From JASHVB01 sp035523995 (GTDB lineage Bacteria > Pseudomonadota > Alphaproteobacteria > Acetobacterales > Acetobacteraceae), in assembly GCA_035523995.1 (NCBI GenBank), contig DATKPQ010000019.1:28042-92041 (forward strand): a stretch of 64,000 nt of DNA, given 5' to 3'. A program made the position numbers and the translations under genes. Positions 1-10,100 of this stretch are shown piece after piece; the stretch's first letter is position 1, and the number at the start of each line of letters is the position of its first letter. Under the pieces are notes generated by a model. The model did no database searches, was not told the origin of the DNA, and saw only the letters and a list, made by a program, of their open reading frames with translations.

Positions 1-217
1 GCGGTATGGCAGCACGCCGGATGGTTGGCGCTGGCGTACCAGAGTCGCGTTTGTCGCCGCCGCCGCCGCGCCAAACCCGTGGCGCGGTGGAAGCTGGGCG
101 CTTGGCACCGGCCTCTACCGGGTGTCCGTCACCGTCTTCTGGTCTGACGGCGGCGCGGAACAATACTTCGAACTCGACAGCGCCCGGCTCGGTCCGGTGT
201 CGGGCTACCGGCCATGA
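1..217 (+). CDS. gspI: Type II secretion minor pseudopilin GspI, C-terminal part
   Basis: The frame opening at base 2 is open from the window edge to a TGA at 215-217 and encodes about 71 residues. The end (YRVSVTVFWSDGG, then EQYFELDSARLG) looks like the C-terminal domain of a GspI minor pseudopilin. The 5' part, including the prepilin signal, lies outside the window. Its stop overlaps the start of the next gene as ATGA, so the two are translationally coupled, in the usual gspI-gspJ order. GspI belongs to the pseudopilus tip complex (GspI-J-K-H) in the periplasm. The assignment rests on position before gspJ and on the short tail. Confidence 0.7.
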   Translation, partial: RYGSTPDGWRWRTRVAFVAAAAAPNPWRGGSWALGTGLYRVSVTVFWSDGGAEQYFELDSARLGPVSGYRP

Positions 218-801
218 GACCCGGAAACACCGGCTTCAGCTTGCTTGAGGTACTCGTCGTGGTGGCCGTTGCCGGCATGATCCTGGTCTTGCTTGACCAG
301 GGCCTGCGCGTCGGGCTGCGCGGCACCGAAAGTTACTTCCGCGCCGTCCAAAGCCAATCCGGCATGGAACCGGTCGATCGGGTATTGCGCAACATGATCG
401 AGCATATGGAGCCCGGTATTTATCCCGACCCTGCCATGGTTAGCGGCACCGGCGAGGCCTTTGCGTTCACCACCGAGCTTCCCAATCCCGCCACGGGCGG
501 CACGCTGACAGCCGACGTCCGTTTGGAAGTCGACAACGGCCGCCTTGTACTTTGGTGGACCCCCCATACCCGCGGCATACCCTTCAATGGACCTCCGCCA
601 CCGCATCGGGAGGTGTTGCTCCGGAACGTGGCAAGCCTCAAGATCAGCTACGCCGCGACCGAGACGCCCAGGACATGGATCTCGCGCTGGGATCATCCGG
701 TCTTGCCCGGCCTGGTTCGCTTTGTCGTGGTGCCCGCCAACGCAGCCGAGCCGTGGCCGGAGATCATCGCCAGACCGCAACGCGAGCAAGCGGAAGAATG
801 A
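214..801 (+). CDS. gspJ: Type II secretion minor pseudopilin GspJ
   Basis: 195 residues. The N-terminus has the prepilin pattern: a short leader ending in Gly, then FSLLEVLVVVAVAGMILVLL, giving a GspO cleavage site G/F with the conserved Glu at +5 and one hydrophobic helix. The size fits GspJ, the minor pseudopilin that joins GspI and GspK at the pseudopilus tip. The start overlaps the gspI stop by 4 nt, and the gene's own stop overlaps another ATG (798) that opens only a 30-codon frame. It probably helps push folded periplasmic enzymes through the outer-membrane secretin. The secreted phosphoesterases downstream are obvious candidate substrates. Confidence 0.85.
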   Translation: MRPGNTGFSLLEVLVVVAVAGMILVLLDQGLRVGLRGTESYFRAVQSQSGMEPVDRVLRNMIEHMEPGIYPDPAMVSGTGEAFAFTTELPNPATGGTLTADVRLEVDNGRLVLWWTPHTRGIPFNGPPPPHREVLLRNVASLKISYAATETPRTWISRWDHPVLPGLVRFVVVPANAAEPWPEIIARPQREQAEE

Positions 802-909
802 TCGGCACGTCGGCCATCGTCGCGGGTCTACGATGGCAGAGGGCCGCACGCCCCTGGAATGGTCCCGGGCCGTTTCGCCCGTTGCCGTGACGAACGGCGG
901 GCCGCGGCA

Positions 910-1716
910 ATGAAAAGGTTCGCATCGCGCCGTGGCGAGCGTGGTTTCGCACTGATCATCGTGCTGTGGATGCTCGGCATCCTGGCCCTGTTGATCACGG
1001 CGCTGGTAGCCGGCGCGCGCCAGGAGGCACGGCTCAGCATCACGTTACGGGCCGAGGCCGTAGATCGTGCAGCCGCCGATGCGGTCCTGTCCAGCGTGAT
1101 CCTCGACGTGCTGCGTGGCAGTGCCCTGCCGTCTGGCCCATGGCAGGTCGGGGCAGTGCACGTGAGCGTCGGATTGGAAGATCTTTCGGGCCGGATGAAT
1201 CCCAATCTCGCCTCGGCCCGCATGCTGGAGGCATTATTGCTCCAACTCGGCGTCCCGTCGGACCGCGCGCAAAACCTGGCCGCGGCGATTGTGGACTGGC
1301 GCACGCCGGGATTGGTGCCAAGCCCGCACGGCGCCAAGGCTGCTCAATATCGTGCCGCCGGTCTCACTTATGGGCCTCCCGGGCGCCCGTTCGAGAACCT
1401 CGACGAGATCGGCTTCGTGCTGGGCATGACGCCGCGATTGCTCGCGCTGATGAAGCCGCATTTGACGCTGTGGTCCACAAGCGACCCCGATCCGACCTTT
1501 GCCGACGCCGTGGTGCTGACCGCATTGCGCGACGCCGGGGTGCCTCCCTTCGCGTCCAACCGTGGCACGGCGCGCGTGATCGCCATCACCGCGATCGCCA
1601 GCCAACCGGACGCGCCACGCGTGGTCCGCCGCGCGGTCATCCGCTTCGGCTACTCGCCCGACGGCCGTGCCTGGCGGGTTCTGGTGTGGGACAGCGGCGA
1701 GGCAGAGCCGGAGTGA
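910..1716 (+). CDS. gspK: Type II secretion minor pseudopilin GspK
   Basis: 268 residues from the ATG at 910. I prefer this start because it puts the prepilin leader (RRGERGFALIIVLWMLG) at the very N-terminus; an in-frame ATG at 859 would add 17 basic residues. The segment after the membrane helix (LEDLSGRMNPNLA, then the helical AAAIVDWRTPG region) matches the GspK fold, the largest minor pseudopilin and the cap of the GspI-J-K tip. The gap to gspJ is about 108 nt and holds a 30-codon frame overlapping the gspJ stop, possibly only a coupling leader. No gspL or gspM follows, which is unusual for a T2SS operon. Confidence 0.88.
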   Translation: MKRFASRRGERGFALIIVLWMLGILALLITALVAGARQEARLSITLRAEAVDRAAADAVLSSVILDVLRGSALPSGPWQVGAVHVSVGLEDLSGRMNPNLASARMLEALLLQLGVPSDRAQNLAAAIVDWRTPGLVPSPHGAKAAQYRAAGLTYGPPGRPFENLDEIGFVLGMTPRLLALMKPHLTLWSTSDPDPTFADAVVLTALRDAGVPPFASNRGTARVIAITAIASQPDAPRVVRRAVIRFGYSPDGRAWRVLVWDSGEAEPE

Positions 1717-1850
1717 CGCATTTCGATTACCGTTGGCGGCCGTCCCGCGACATGAAAACGTCATTGGAACTTAAGCCGTTTGTCCCGCTTCCGTCCACTG
1801 ACGATGCGATGCTGGCGAACTTTCAACGCCATCAGGGGAGCGGCCCGTGA
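1713..1850 (+). CDS. Short 45-codon ORF after gspK, unknown
   Basis: A GTG at 1713 overlaps the gspK stop (GTGA) and opens a 45-codon frame ending at 1850. The product starts VTHFDYRWRPSRD and has no membrane segment or recognisable domain. The position is where gspL often begins, so it could be a remnant of the next secretion gene, a small accessory protein, or chance. There is no clear ribosome binding site beyond coupling to gspK. Confidence 0.3.
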   Translation: MTHFDYRWRPSRDMKTSLELKPFVPLPSTDDAMLANFQRHQGSGP

Positions 1851-1905
1851 TCGGATGCCGGGACTGACTCGAGCAATCGCGATCGGTGGCCGGTGAGGCA
1901 AAACA

Positions 1906-4872
1906 ATGCATCGCACGCTGAGTCGCTTTTGTAACCCGCTATTGGCCGCCGCCGTGCTGGCCGGTCTGCAGTGGGGCGTCGCCAGAGCCGATATCGACGA
2001 CGGCACGCTTGACAACACCGGACAGTTGCCGCTGCCATCGGGCCAGTTCATCACCCCCACAGCGGCGACGGGTGCGGTGTTCATGCCGCTGAACCCGGGC
2101 CTTGCCGCGCATCCGAATTTCGTCGCCAATGGCGGCATCAAGACAGCGATCAGCCCCGACGGGAATACGCTGCTGGTGCTGACCAGCGGCTACAACCTGA
2201 TCTATAACTCAGCAGGGACGGCATACGACGACACCAACCAATTTCTGTTCGTCTACGACATCTCCGGCGCCAACGAGCGCAAACCGGTGCAGAAGCAGGT
2301 TATCCAAATCCCCGACACGTTTGTTGGCCTGGTTTGGGCACCGGACGGCAGCAAGTTCTATGTCTCGGGTGGCGCCGGTTATCCGGGCGGCGCCAACGTG
2401 CCGGGTGAGGCCGGCGATAAGGTCTGGGTGTTTTCCGGATCGACCGCTGGCGGCTGGACCGCCAGTGCCAGCATTCCACTGGATCACAATTTCTTCGTAC
2501 CCACCAGCAGTCCGTTCTTCGGACTGATCCTGAACGGCATCGGTTTCGAGGAAACTGCGACGACGGCCGGCCTCGGCCTGTCCTCCGACGGTTCCGTGCT
2601 GGTGGCTGCCAATATCTTCAACGACTCGATCTCGGTCATCAATACCGCCACCAACACCGTGGAATATGAATACGACCTGCGGCCGTACAATACGTCCGGC
2701 ACGCCCGGTGTGGCTGGCGGCGAGGCGCCGTTCGAGGTGGCGGTAAAAGGCACCAGCACGGCCTACGTGTCCTCAATCCGCGACCGCGAGGTCGATGTCG
2801 TGAACATCGCCGGCACGCCCAGCCTGATCGCCCGAATTCCGCTTCCCGGCAACCCGAACAGTGTATCGCTCAGCGCCGACCAGTCGCGGCTTTACGTGAC
2901 GCAAGACAACAGCGACACCGTCGCGGTGATCGACACCACAAGCAATACCGTGATCGAGGAGATATCCACCATCGCCCCGCCGGGCACGGTGCCGAGCGGC
3001 ACCAAATACACCGGCGCGGCGGCGAACAATCTCGCGCTGTCGCCGGACGGCAACACGCTGTATGTCACCAATGGCGGCGCGAATTCCGTCGCCATCATCC
3101 CGCTGAGTGGAGCGCCGCCGCACACGGTCTCCGGTCTGGTGCCGACTGCCTGGTATCCGAACGCGATCAGCCTGAGCCATGACGGTACCATGATGTATGT
3201 CGCCAACGGCAAGTCCGATCCGGGCCCCGACCCGTCGGAAGAGACCGGGTCGGCCAATCAGTATGTGCTGCAGCTCGAAGGCGGCGGGCTGCTGGCGGTG
3301 CCGGTGCCGAACGCCGCCAGCCTGCCTGGCCTGACGGCCCAAGTGGCGGCCAACAATGGCTACAGCGTTCCGGCCAATCCGAACGACGCCACGGTGATGA
3401 GCTTCCTGCACCAGCACATCAAGCACGTGATCTACATTATCAAGGAGAATCGCACGTTCGATCAGATCCTCGGCGATCTGACCAATGGCGCCAACGCCGA
3501 TCCGTCGCTCGTTATGTATGGCAAACGCGTGACGCCGAATTTTCACCTGATGTCGCAGGAGTTCGTCACGCTCGACAATTTCTTTTGCAGCGGCGAAGTG
3601 AGCGGCACCGGCTGGGCCTGGAGCACCGAGGCACGCGAAAGCGACCTGGGCACCAAGACCATCCCGCCGAACTATGCCAACCGCGGTGCTTCGAACGACT
3701 CCGAAGGCTTGAACCGCGACGTCAATGTCGGGATTGCAACCCTGGCCGGACGCAACGCGGCGCTGAACGATCTGTATGGCGCGGTTGCCGGGACGTTGAA
3801 GGGTGGGGCGGCCAACCTGCTGCCCGGCACCAACAACGACTTTGCCACCGACGGTCCCAACGGCGCGGTGCAGACGGGATATCTGTGGGACGCGGCCCTC
3901 CGCGCCGGCATCAGCATCCGCGACTACGGGTTTTTCATCGATTTGTCGAAATACAACCTGCCTGCCTCGGATGGCGGGCTGTACCCCATCGACTACCCGC
4001 AATACGGCTACCTGCAGAACCCATACAGTCTGGGTCTGGTCGTGGCGATTTCATCCAACCCCACGCTCGCTCCCTACACCGATCCGTATTTCCGCGGCTT
4101 CGACAACGCATTCCCCGATGTCTGGCGGGAGCAAGAGTGGCAGCGTGAATTCAGCCAGTACGTGACGAGTGGGAATCTGCCGGCCTTGACGCTGCTGCGG
4201 TTGATGCACGACCACACCGGGAATTTCGGCGGTTCCGATCCCGCAGTGGCCGGGCTGAGCACGCCGGAGTTGCAACAGGCGGACAACGACTACGCGGTCG
4301 GCCTGGTGGTGGCAGCGGTCGCGCACAGCCCCTATGCCAGCAACACGCTGATCTTCGTTCTGGAAGACGACGCCCAGGACGGACCGGACCACATGGATGC
4401 GCGTCGCAGCACGGCGTATATCATCGGTCCTTACGTCAAGCAGAACGCTGTGGTCAGCACGCGCTATACCACGATCAACATGTTACGCACCATGGAAGAC
4501 ATCCTGGGTCTGGACCACCTGAGCCTGAACGATGCGTACCAGCGGCCAATGACCGATGTGTTCAACATCACACAAAGCCCGGCCTGGACGTATAATGCGG
4601 TCGCCTCGCCGTATCTCGCCAGCACGTCGCTTGCCATGACGGTCCCGTCGATTCGCTATGCCGATTCGCTGCCGGCAAAGCCAACACAGACGGCTGCCTG
4701 GTGGGCCAAGGAAACGCGCGGCTTCGACTGGAGCGCCGCAGACCGCGTGCCGGCCGATCTTTACGACGAAATCCAATGGGAAGGCCTGAAGCCAGGCCTG
4801 CCGTATCCGCGCGAGCGTTCCGGCCTGGATCTGCGCCCGCGCCGCATGACCCAGGCCGGCGCCGATCGCTAG
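1906..4872 (+). CDS. Secreted beta-propeller/phosphoesterase fusion, copy 1
   Basis: 988 residues. A signal peptide (about residues 1-28, ending GVARA) precedes a YVTN/YncE-like beta-propeller (about 40-470, with repeated units such as LALSPDGNTLYVTNGGANS). From about residue 504 follows a phosphoesterase domain of the PF04185 type, with the signature YIIKENRTFDQILGDL and the metal-site stretch LEDDAQDGPDHMDARR near 819-834. The family includes bacterial acid phosphatases and phospholipase C-like enzymes; the substrate is unknown. GAGG lies about 8 nt before the ATG. It directly follows the T2SS genes and has a close paralogue at 7141-10359, so export through T2SS is a reasonable inference. 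Confidence 0.85.
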   Translation: MHRTLSRFCNPLLAAAVLAGLQWGVARADIDDGTLDNTGQLPLPSGQFITPTAATGAVFMPLNPGLAAHPNFVANGGIKTAISPDGNTLLVLTSGYNLIYNSAGTAYDDTNQFLFVYDISGANERKPVQKQVIQIPDTFVGLVWAPDGSKFYVSGGAGYPGGANVPGEAGDKVWVFSGSTAGGWTASASIPLDHNFFVPTSSPFFGLILNGIGFEETATTAGLGLSSDGSVLVAANIFNDSISVINTATNTVEYEYDLRPYNTSGTPGVAGGEAPFEVAVKGTSTAYVSSIRDREVDVVNIAGTPSLIARIPLPGNPNSVSLSADQSRLYVTQDNSDTVAVIDTTSNTVIEEISTIAPPGTVPSGTKYTGAAANNLALSPDGNTLYVTNGGANSVAIIPLSGAPPHTVSGLVPTAWYPNAISLSHDGTMMYVANGKSDPGPDPSEETGSANQYVLQLEGGGLLAVPVPNAASLPGLTAQVAANNGYSVPANPNDATVMSFLHQHIKHVIYIIKENRTFDQILGDLTNGANADPSLVMYGKRVTPNFHLMSQEFVTLDNFFCSGEVSGTGWAWSTEARESDLGTKTIPPNYANRGASNDSEGLNRDVNVGIATLAGRNAALNDLYGAVAGTLKGGAANLLPGTNNDFATDGPNGAVQTGYLWDAALRAGISIRDYGFFIDLSKYNLPASDGGLYPIDYPQYGYLQNPYSLGLVVAISSNPTLAPYTDPYFRGFDNAFPDVWREQEWQREFSQYVTSGNLPALTLLRLMHDHTGNFGGSDPAVAGLSTPELQQADNDYAVGLVVAAVAHSPYASNTLIFVLEDDAQDGPDHMDARRSTAYIIGPYVKQNAVVSTRYTTINMLRTMEDILGLDHLSLNDAYQRPMTDVFNITQSPAWTYNAVASPYLASTSLAMTVPSIRYADSLPAKPTQTAAWWAKETRGFDWSAADRVPADLYDEIQWEGLKPGLPYPRERSGLDLRPRRMTQAGADR

Positions 4873-4953
4873 CCTGCGCTGAAGTCAGAGTTCAGGGCGG
4901 GCGCGACAGTCGCGTCCGCCCTCTTCATATCCACGGAAAGGAGGCTTGAACCC

Positions 4954-5211
4954 ATGCACCGCCTGCTCTTCCTTCTGCTGTTGGTGCCGTTCGCCGTGCC
5001 GGCAATGGCCACCACCGCCGACCTCGACACCTGCGTCAAGGGTCAGGCCGAGGTCGCCAGGAAGCTCCCTGATTTCCACGGCGAAACCCGCATCAAGCAG
5101 TTGATCCAGGCGGATCTGGATCGTGCCCAGCAGGAACAAGCCGAGGGCGATGCCGACGAGTGCAACGAGGCTATCGACCACGCCAATAAATTGCTCAGGG
5201 GCGACTACTGA
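4954..5211 (+). CDS. Small secreted protein, unknown function
   Basis: 85 residues with a strong ribosome binding site (AAGGAGG, 9 nt before the ATG). A signal peptide (MHRLLFLLLLVPFAVPAMA) is followed by a short charged helical mature domain with two cysteines (DTCVKGQ and DECNEAI), which could form a disulphide in the periplasm. It lies 81 nt after the first phosphoesterase and may be co-transcribed with it. I do not recognise the family. The good Shine-Dalgarno and clean signal peptide make it a convincing gene. Confidence 0.65.
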   Translation: MHRLLFLLLLVPFAVPAMATTADLDTCVKGQAEVARKLPDFHGETRIKQLIQADLDRAQQEQAEGDADECNEAIDHANKLLRGDY

Positions 5212-5327
5212 CTCGGCGAGGCAACGACTGACCCAACGCAGGAAGCGCGCCAATAGCGTCATGGGCCGGGCTCGCGGTCCCGACCGTTCCACATGCTGTT
5301 GCGGGCAAAGCGAAGCAATCGCCACGT

Positions 5328-5411
5328 GTCATTGCGAGCGAAGCGAAGCAATCTCGGCCGGGCGATCGCACGTCCGCTCGCCGCGGATTACTTCGCTTCG
5401 CTCGCAATGAC
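5328..5411. repeat. Inverted pair of ATTGCGAG...GAAGCAATC repeats
   Basis: A copy of GTCATTGCGAGCGAAGCGAAGCAATC starts at 5328, written here by its ends GTCATTGCGAG and GAAGCAATC, and an inverted copy lies at 5386-5411. Together they can fold into a long hairpin between two convergent genes. A degenerate third copy is at 5299-5320. The same family recurs near 25273, 35820-35967, 39916, 45076, 48095 and 50733. Its site suggests a mobile palindromic repeat that may also act as a bidirectional transcription barrier. Confidence 0.75.
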
Positions 5412-5425
5412 AGAACGCCGGTGAA

Positions 5426-6028
5426 TCAGCCCCGACGGCGGCGTGCGGCGCCAACGCCCAGCAACGCGGTGGCGAGCAATGCCAGGCTGGCCGGCTCCGG
5501 GGCGGACACGGTGAGGCTGGTCAGGTTGGCATACTCGGCAGAAATAACGTCGCCGTTGGAATCCGCGATGTAGTAATCGAACGTGCTCGGGAATAGCGAC
5601 AGTGGATTGGTGCTGGTGTCCAGATTGTTGGCGAGCTGGTTGGTGTCGGTCAGGAGAGTCTCGGCCGTATCGGTGGAAGGCCACGTCGTCAGCGAAGACA
5701 GGTCAAGCGCAAAAGTATAGTTGCTCCCGCCACCCGTTGCGACCGGCGATATCTGGGCCTCATAGATCGCGTCGGTCAGATCGGGCGTGATCGCTGCAGT
5801 CGAATTAAACCCGGAAGGGATGGATTGTCCGTCAATCGCGAAGTTGACGAACATGCTGCTGGAACCGTTCAAATCGAATTCGCCGGAAATCGTGTCTCCC
5901 GTAGCGCTCGGTGTCGTCCCCACCGTGTCGTAAACGACTCCGCTGAAGTCCACCATATAGTTTGCGCGAGCTTGCCCGCACAGCGCGATCGTTGCTGCCG
6001 CGAGGACGAGAGGCAGAGAGAGCTTCAT
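5426..6028 (-). CDS. PEP-CTERM sorting-domain secreted protein, copy 1
   Basis: 200 residues on the minus strand. An N-terminal signal peptide (MKLSLPLVLAAATIALCGQA) and a C-terminal PEP-CTERM tripartite tail (APEPASLALLATALLGVG, then ARRRR) bound a beta-rich, Gly/Ser/Thr-rich middle. PEP-CTERM proteins are exported, then processed by an exosortase, and are often linked to surface or exopolysaccharide structures. No exosortase is visible here. It is divergent from a second PEP-CTERM gene across a 392-bp shared upstream region. The two middles share only a loose plan (DFSGVVYD... versus NVSFGGIVDD...). Confidence 0.85.
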   Translation of the reverse strand: MKLSLPLVLAAATIALCGQARANYMVDFSGVVYDTVGTTPSATGDTISGEFDLNGSSSMFVNFAIDGQSIPSGFNSTAAITPDLTDAIYEAQISPVATGGGSNYTFALDLSSLTTWPSTDTAETLLTDTNQLANNLDTSTNPLSLFPSTFDYYIADSNGDVISAEYANLTSLTVSAPEPASLALLATALLGVGAARRRRG

Positions 6029-6420
6029 GGCTAACCTTCTTTAATCAGGCTGGCAGCGGCATGCAGAAACGCCCGCGCCGCCGCGCCTTGTCGTGCTGTC
6101 TCAGCGTCACCCAACGCGCTCGCGGTGTCTATGTCGTCTGCGTGTCAATTCAACGAAATATGAAGGCAACGTCACATCGGCGTGCTGCTTCATTAACGAT
6201 CATAGCAGGCTCAAATGGCAGCGCGCTCTTGCCGTTTTTTGAGACGGACGCGAGTCCGTTCCCGACGGGAAAGCCCCCCGAATCGAGGCCTTCCCGGGAT
6301 GCGTCACGAGACTGTCATTGAAACCTCAAAGTCAAAAAGTAACGTAACTTTCACCGTACATCGCAGGCACCAAATCTGGATAGGGACTTAACTCGGCGTA
6401 ACCAAGAGGGAATGGTGTCT
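6029..6420. other. Divergent intergenic region between two PEP-CTERM genes
   Basis: 392 bp with no convincing gene; it must hold both promoters. A strong hairpin lies at 6266-6296 (CGGGAAAGCC paired with GGCCTTCCCG, loop of 11 nt), flanked by a GACGC/GCGTC outer match. A stretch richer in A/T (about 6325-6360) upstream of 6421 is a plausible promoter. A single CTGTCAT at 6312 resembles half a PHO box, but the second half is not there. I could not assign -35/-10 elements with confidence. Confidence 0.5.
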
Positions 6421-7026
6421 ATGCGAATTGGGTTGGCCGCCGCGGCGTTCTCCGCGGCTTGCGTGGTTGCGACTGCGGCACGCGCCGATATCATGATCAA
6501 CGTGAGCTTCGGTGGCATCGTCGACGACGGTACCTATACCGATTCAGGTCCCGTGAATACCAGTTTCACCCCGGGCGACCCTATCTCGGGCTCCTTCGCT
6601 TTCGACACCGTCACTGACACCTTCGCGTCGTTCCAGATCGGCGGCTATCAAGCGCAGCCGGGCTACACCAGCATTTACAGCCCGCCCCTCGCGTCAACTG
6701 CCTATGCCTATCTCGGCGTGCAAAATCAGGTACTGAACGCCGCGCCGAGCAATTCGCTGCAGATCAACTTCTATTATGAGACGATTCCTGGCCCGTCGAC
6801 CGTCAACATCGCCGCCTTCATCGCCGATCCCGGCACATTCAGCCAGGATCTGTCGAGCGGTTCGCCCAGTTACTTCGCCGCGTTCATCACAAACCCGGAT
6901 AGCAGCATAACGCAGGTCGACGGCTTGCTCACCAGCTATTCGGCCGTCGTGCCGGAACCCGCGAGCCTGCTGATCGTGCTGCCAGCACTCGCCGGCGTCG
7001 GGTTCATGCGCCGCCGCGGGGGCTGA
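6421..7026 (+). CDS. PEP-CTERM sorting-domain secreted protein, copy 2
   Basis: 201 residues from the ATG at 6421. An in-frame ATG at 6412 would add three residues, but AGAGGG is correctly spaced only for 6421. A signal peptide (MRIGLAAAAFSAACVVATAARA) leads to a beta-rich middle and a PEP-CTERM tail (VVPEPASLLIVLPALAGVGF, then MRRRGG). It would be an exosortase substrate anchored or released at the cell surface. It lies 114 bp upstream of the second phosphoesterase on the same strand, so the two may be transcribed together. The function of the middle domain is not recognisable. Confidence 0.85.
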   Translation: MRIGLAAAAFSAACVVATAARADIMINVSFGGIVDDGTYTDSGPVNTSFTPGDPISGSFAFDTVTDTFASFQIGGYQAQPGYTSIYSPPLASTAYAYLGVQNQVLNAAPSNSLQINFYYETIPGPSTVNIAAFIADPGTFSQDLSSGSPSYFAAFITNPDSSITQVDGLLTSYSAVVPEPASLLIVLPALAGVGFMRRRGG

Positions 7027-7140
7027 CGCACCGGCAACGTCAACGGCCAGCCGGCCCGACACTCGTTTGAAAGCCCTTCTCCGTCGGCACCATCAACAAG
7101 GCGGTCGAAAACATCCGCCGCGCTTGGAAGGAGCAGTACC

Positions 7141-10100
7141 GTGAAAAACTCAGGCCCGTGCGCCACACTGAAAGCGATCCTGCTGTCCGCCACGCTTCTC
7201 GCCAGCTTCTCCGCCGTCGCCCTTGCCGACGATCTCATTCCCGACAACAGCGGTCAGGCGCCGGTGCCCACCGGTCAGACCATCTCCACCAACGTGATCG
7301 CGGGTGCGACCTTTACGAATATGACCGTCACCATCCCGTCGCTGACCAATCCGACGGTCGGTCCCGACGGTGCCATCCAATCCGCGTTGAATCCGGCTGA
7401 TGGCAAGACCCTGGTCGTCATGACCAGCGGCTACAACACCTATGACACGACCACCGGCGCGTCGCTGCCTGCCGCTTACAATGGCGTCAACGGGCCGGAA
7501 TATATTTACGTCTTCGACACGACGAAGCCGACTGCACCGGTGCGCAACATGAATCCGCTGGGGCAGTCGGGATCCAGCCCGGCCGCGGCGCTCACCCCGC
7601 AGGACACGTTCCAGGGCCTGGTGTGGTCGCCGGACGGCACGAAGCTCTATGTCTCCGGCGGCACCGACGCCGATGTGCTGGTCTATAACTTCAATCTGGC
7701 GACCAAGACGTTCAGCGGCCCGACCAAGATCGTGCTGATCCCGGCGGTCGGCGTTCCCGCCCCGGCCGACGCCGACGCCAACGGCATCGGCAACGCCCTG
7801 TACCTCGGCCCGCAGACCAGCGGCCTCGCGCTCGACCCGACGGGCCAGATCCTGGTCGCACTCAACTGCCTGAACGACTCGATGTCGGTGATCAACACCG
7901 CCACCAACACCATCGTCGTCGACCGTTACGATCTGCGCCCCTACAACACGACGCCGGCGACCGGCAACGGCGTGGCCGGCGGCGAGGAACCCTACGGCGT
8001 CGCGATCACACCGGACGGCAAGCGGGCCTACATCACCTCGATCCGCGACCGCGAAGTGGTGGTGATGGATATTTCCAACGCGCTCAGCGGGTCCGTCGCG
8101 CTGATCAAGCGCATTCCGCTCGCCGGCAGCCCGAACAATGTCGTGCTCAAGGCCAGCACGGGCGAACTCTTCGTCGCCGAGGACAACAGCGACCAGGTGG
8201 CGGTGATCGACACCAACCCGAGTTCGCCGACCTATAACACTGTGACGCACACGATCGACGCCATCGCCCCGCCGGGTACGTTCCTGACCACCGGCCCGCG
8301 CTTCACCGGCGCGGCCACCAACAATGTCGCACTGTCACCCGACGGCAATAGCCTCTACGTCACCAATGGCGGTGCCAACGATGTAGCTGTCGTGCCGCTT
8401 ACCGGTTCCGGCGCGTATCAGGTTGCCGGCCTGATCCCCACCGGCTGGTATCCGACCACCGTCACCGCGAGCGCCGATGGCAGTGCGTTGTACATCTTCA
8501 ACAGCAAAAATGACCCCGGGTCCAACCCGCTGCATCAAACCACCTCGGTCAACAGCGAGCATTACACCCAATACCCTAACGTAATCAATAGGTCCGCGTT
8601 GGAGTATGGCGGCGACCAGTATGTCTTCGAGCTGGAACAATCGGGCTTCCTGACTGCTCCGGTCGCCTCGGTCAGCGCCAACCTTTCCGCGCTGACTGCC
8701 CAGGTCGAGCGCAACAACGGCTGGAACACCGTATCGACAATGCCGTCCGCGACAATGCAGTTCCTGCACCAGCACATCCAGCACGTGATCTATATCGTCA
8801 AGGAGAACCGGACCTTCGACCAGATGCTCGGTGACCTGACGAACGGCGCCAATGCCGACCCCGCGCTGACCGTGTTCGGCAAGGTCATCACCCCGAACTT
8901 CCATCGGATCGCCACCAACTTCGTAACGCTCGACAATATCTTCTGCTCCGGCGAGGTCAGCGGCAACGGTTGGCCCTGGAGCACCGAGGCGCGCGAGAGC
9001 GATTGGAACGAAAAGAACATTCCGATGGATTACACTTTCGGCTACGGGTCCTACTCGCATCCGGTGGTGACGCGCTCGAACGCCCCGTACGACGCCGAGG
9101 GACAGAACGCCAACGTCAGCGTCGGCTACAGCGTCTTCAATAGCGATGGGTCATACAACGCGCCCGCCACTGTCGCCCTGCGCACGCTGGAAGGCGGCGG
9201 CATCACCTTTTCCGACACAACAACCTACACCAACAGCGGCAATGCCTTGCCGGGCGGCGCCCTGAACCTCCGGCCAGGCCCGGCAAATCCGGGCGACGCA
9301 GACGGGGCTTATGCTTTCACCGGCATGCCGGAGAACTCGCCCTACCAGACCGGCGATCTGTGGGATGCGGCACTGAACGCGGGCCTTACCATCCGCAACT
9401 ATGGTTTCTTCTCCGACAACAACCATTACGGGCTGAGCCCGGGCGCCGTGGGCTATGTGGCGCCGCTCGAGAACCCTGAGGCAGCCGGTTGCCAATCGGC
9501 GATCCCGTTGACCGCCGCGAGCGCCTATCCGGCTGGCGCACAACAGGAGTGGACGTCGGCACGCGCGTTGATCCCCTATACCGATGCGTGTTTCCACGGC
9601 TTCGACAACGCCTATCCCGACGCCTGGCGGTTCGAGGAATTCCAGCGCGAGTTCAATCAGTTCGTCGCTAACAACAACCTGCCGAACCTGATCTTCCTGC
9701 GCTACATGCATGATCACATGGGCAACTTCGGCGCGACCACCGATGCCGGCGTGAATTACCCCGAGGCGCAGCAGGCCGACAATGACTATGCCGTCGGCGC
9801 GACGCTCGATATGCTGGCGCATAGCCCGTATGCCGGTAACACGCTGGCCTTCATCATCGAGGACGACGCGCAGGATGGTCCGGACCACATGGACGCGCAC
9901 CGGACCACCGCCTACGTGGTCGGCCCTTACGTGAAACAGCACGCCGTCATCAGCACCCGTTATTCGACGGTGAACATGGTCCGCACCATCGAGGACATCC
10001 TGGGCCTGCAGCACATCAACCTCAACACCGCCTATCAGGCGTCGATGGATGCCGTCTTCAACACCAGCCAGGGACCGGCCTGGACTTACTCCCACTTGGT

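Noticed and set aside
2773..4002. A 409-codon antisense frame over phosphoesterase copy 1
   Set aside because: High-GC shadow frame; the plus-strand protein has clear domains throughout.
6218..6241. GGCA...TGCC followed by a T run as a terminator
   Set aside because: The stem is only four base pairs and no plus-strand gene precedes it.
6312..6329. Possible PHO box before the PEP-CTERM/phosphoesterase genes
   Set aside because: Only one CTGTCAT half is good; the second half, 11 bp downstream, matches at three of seven positions.
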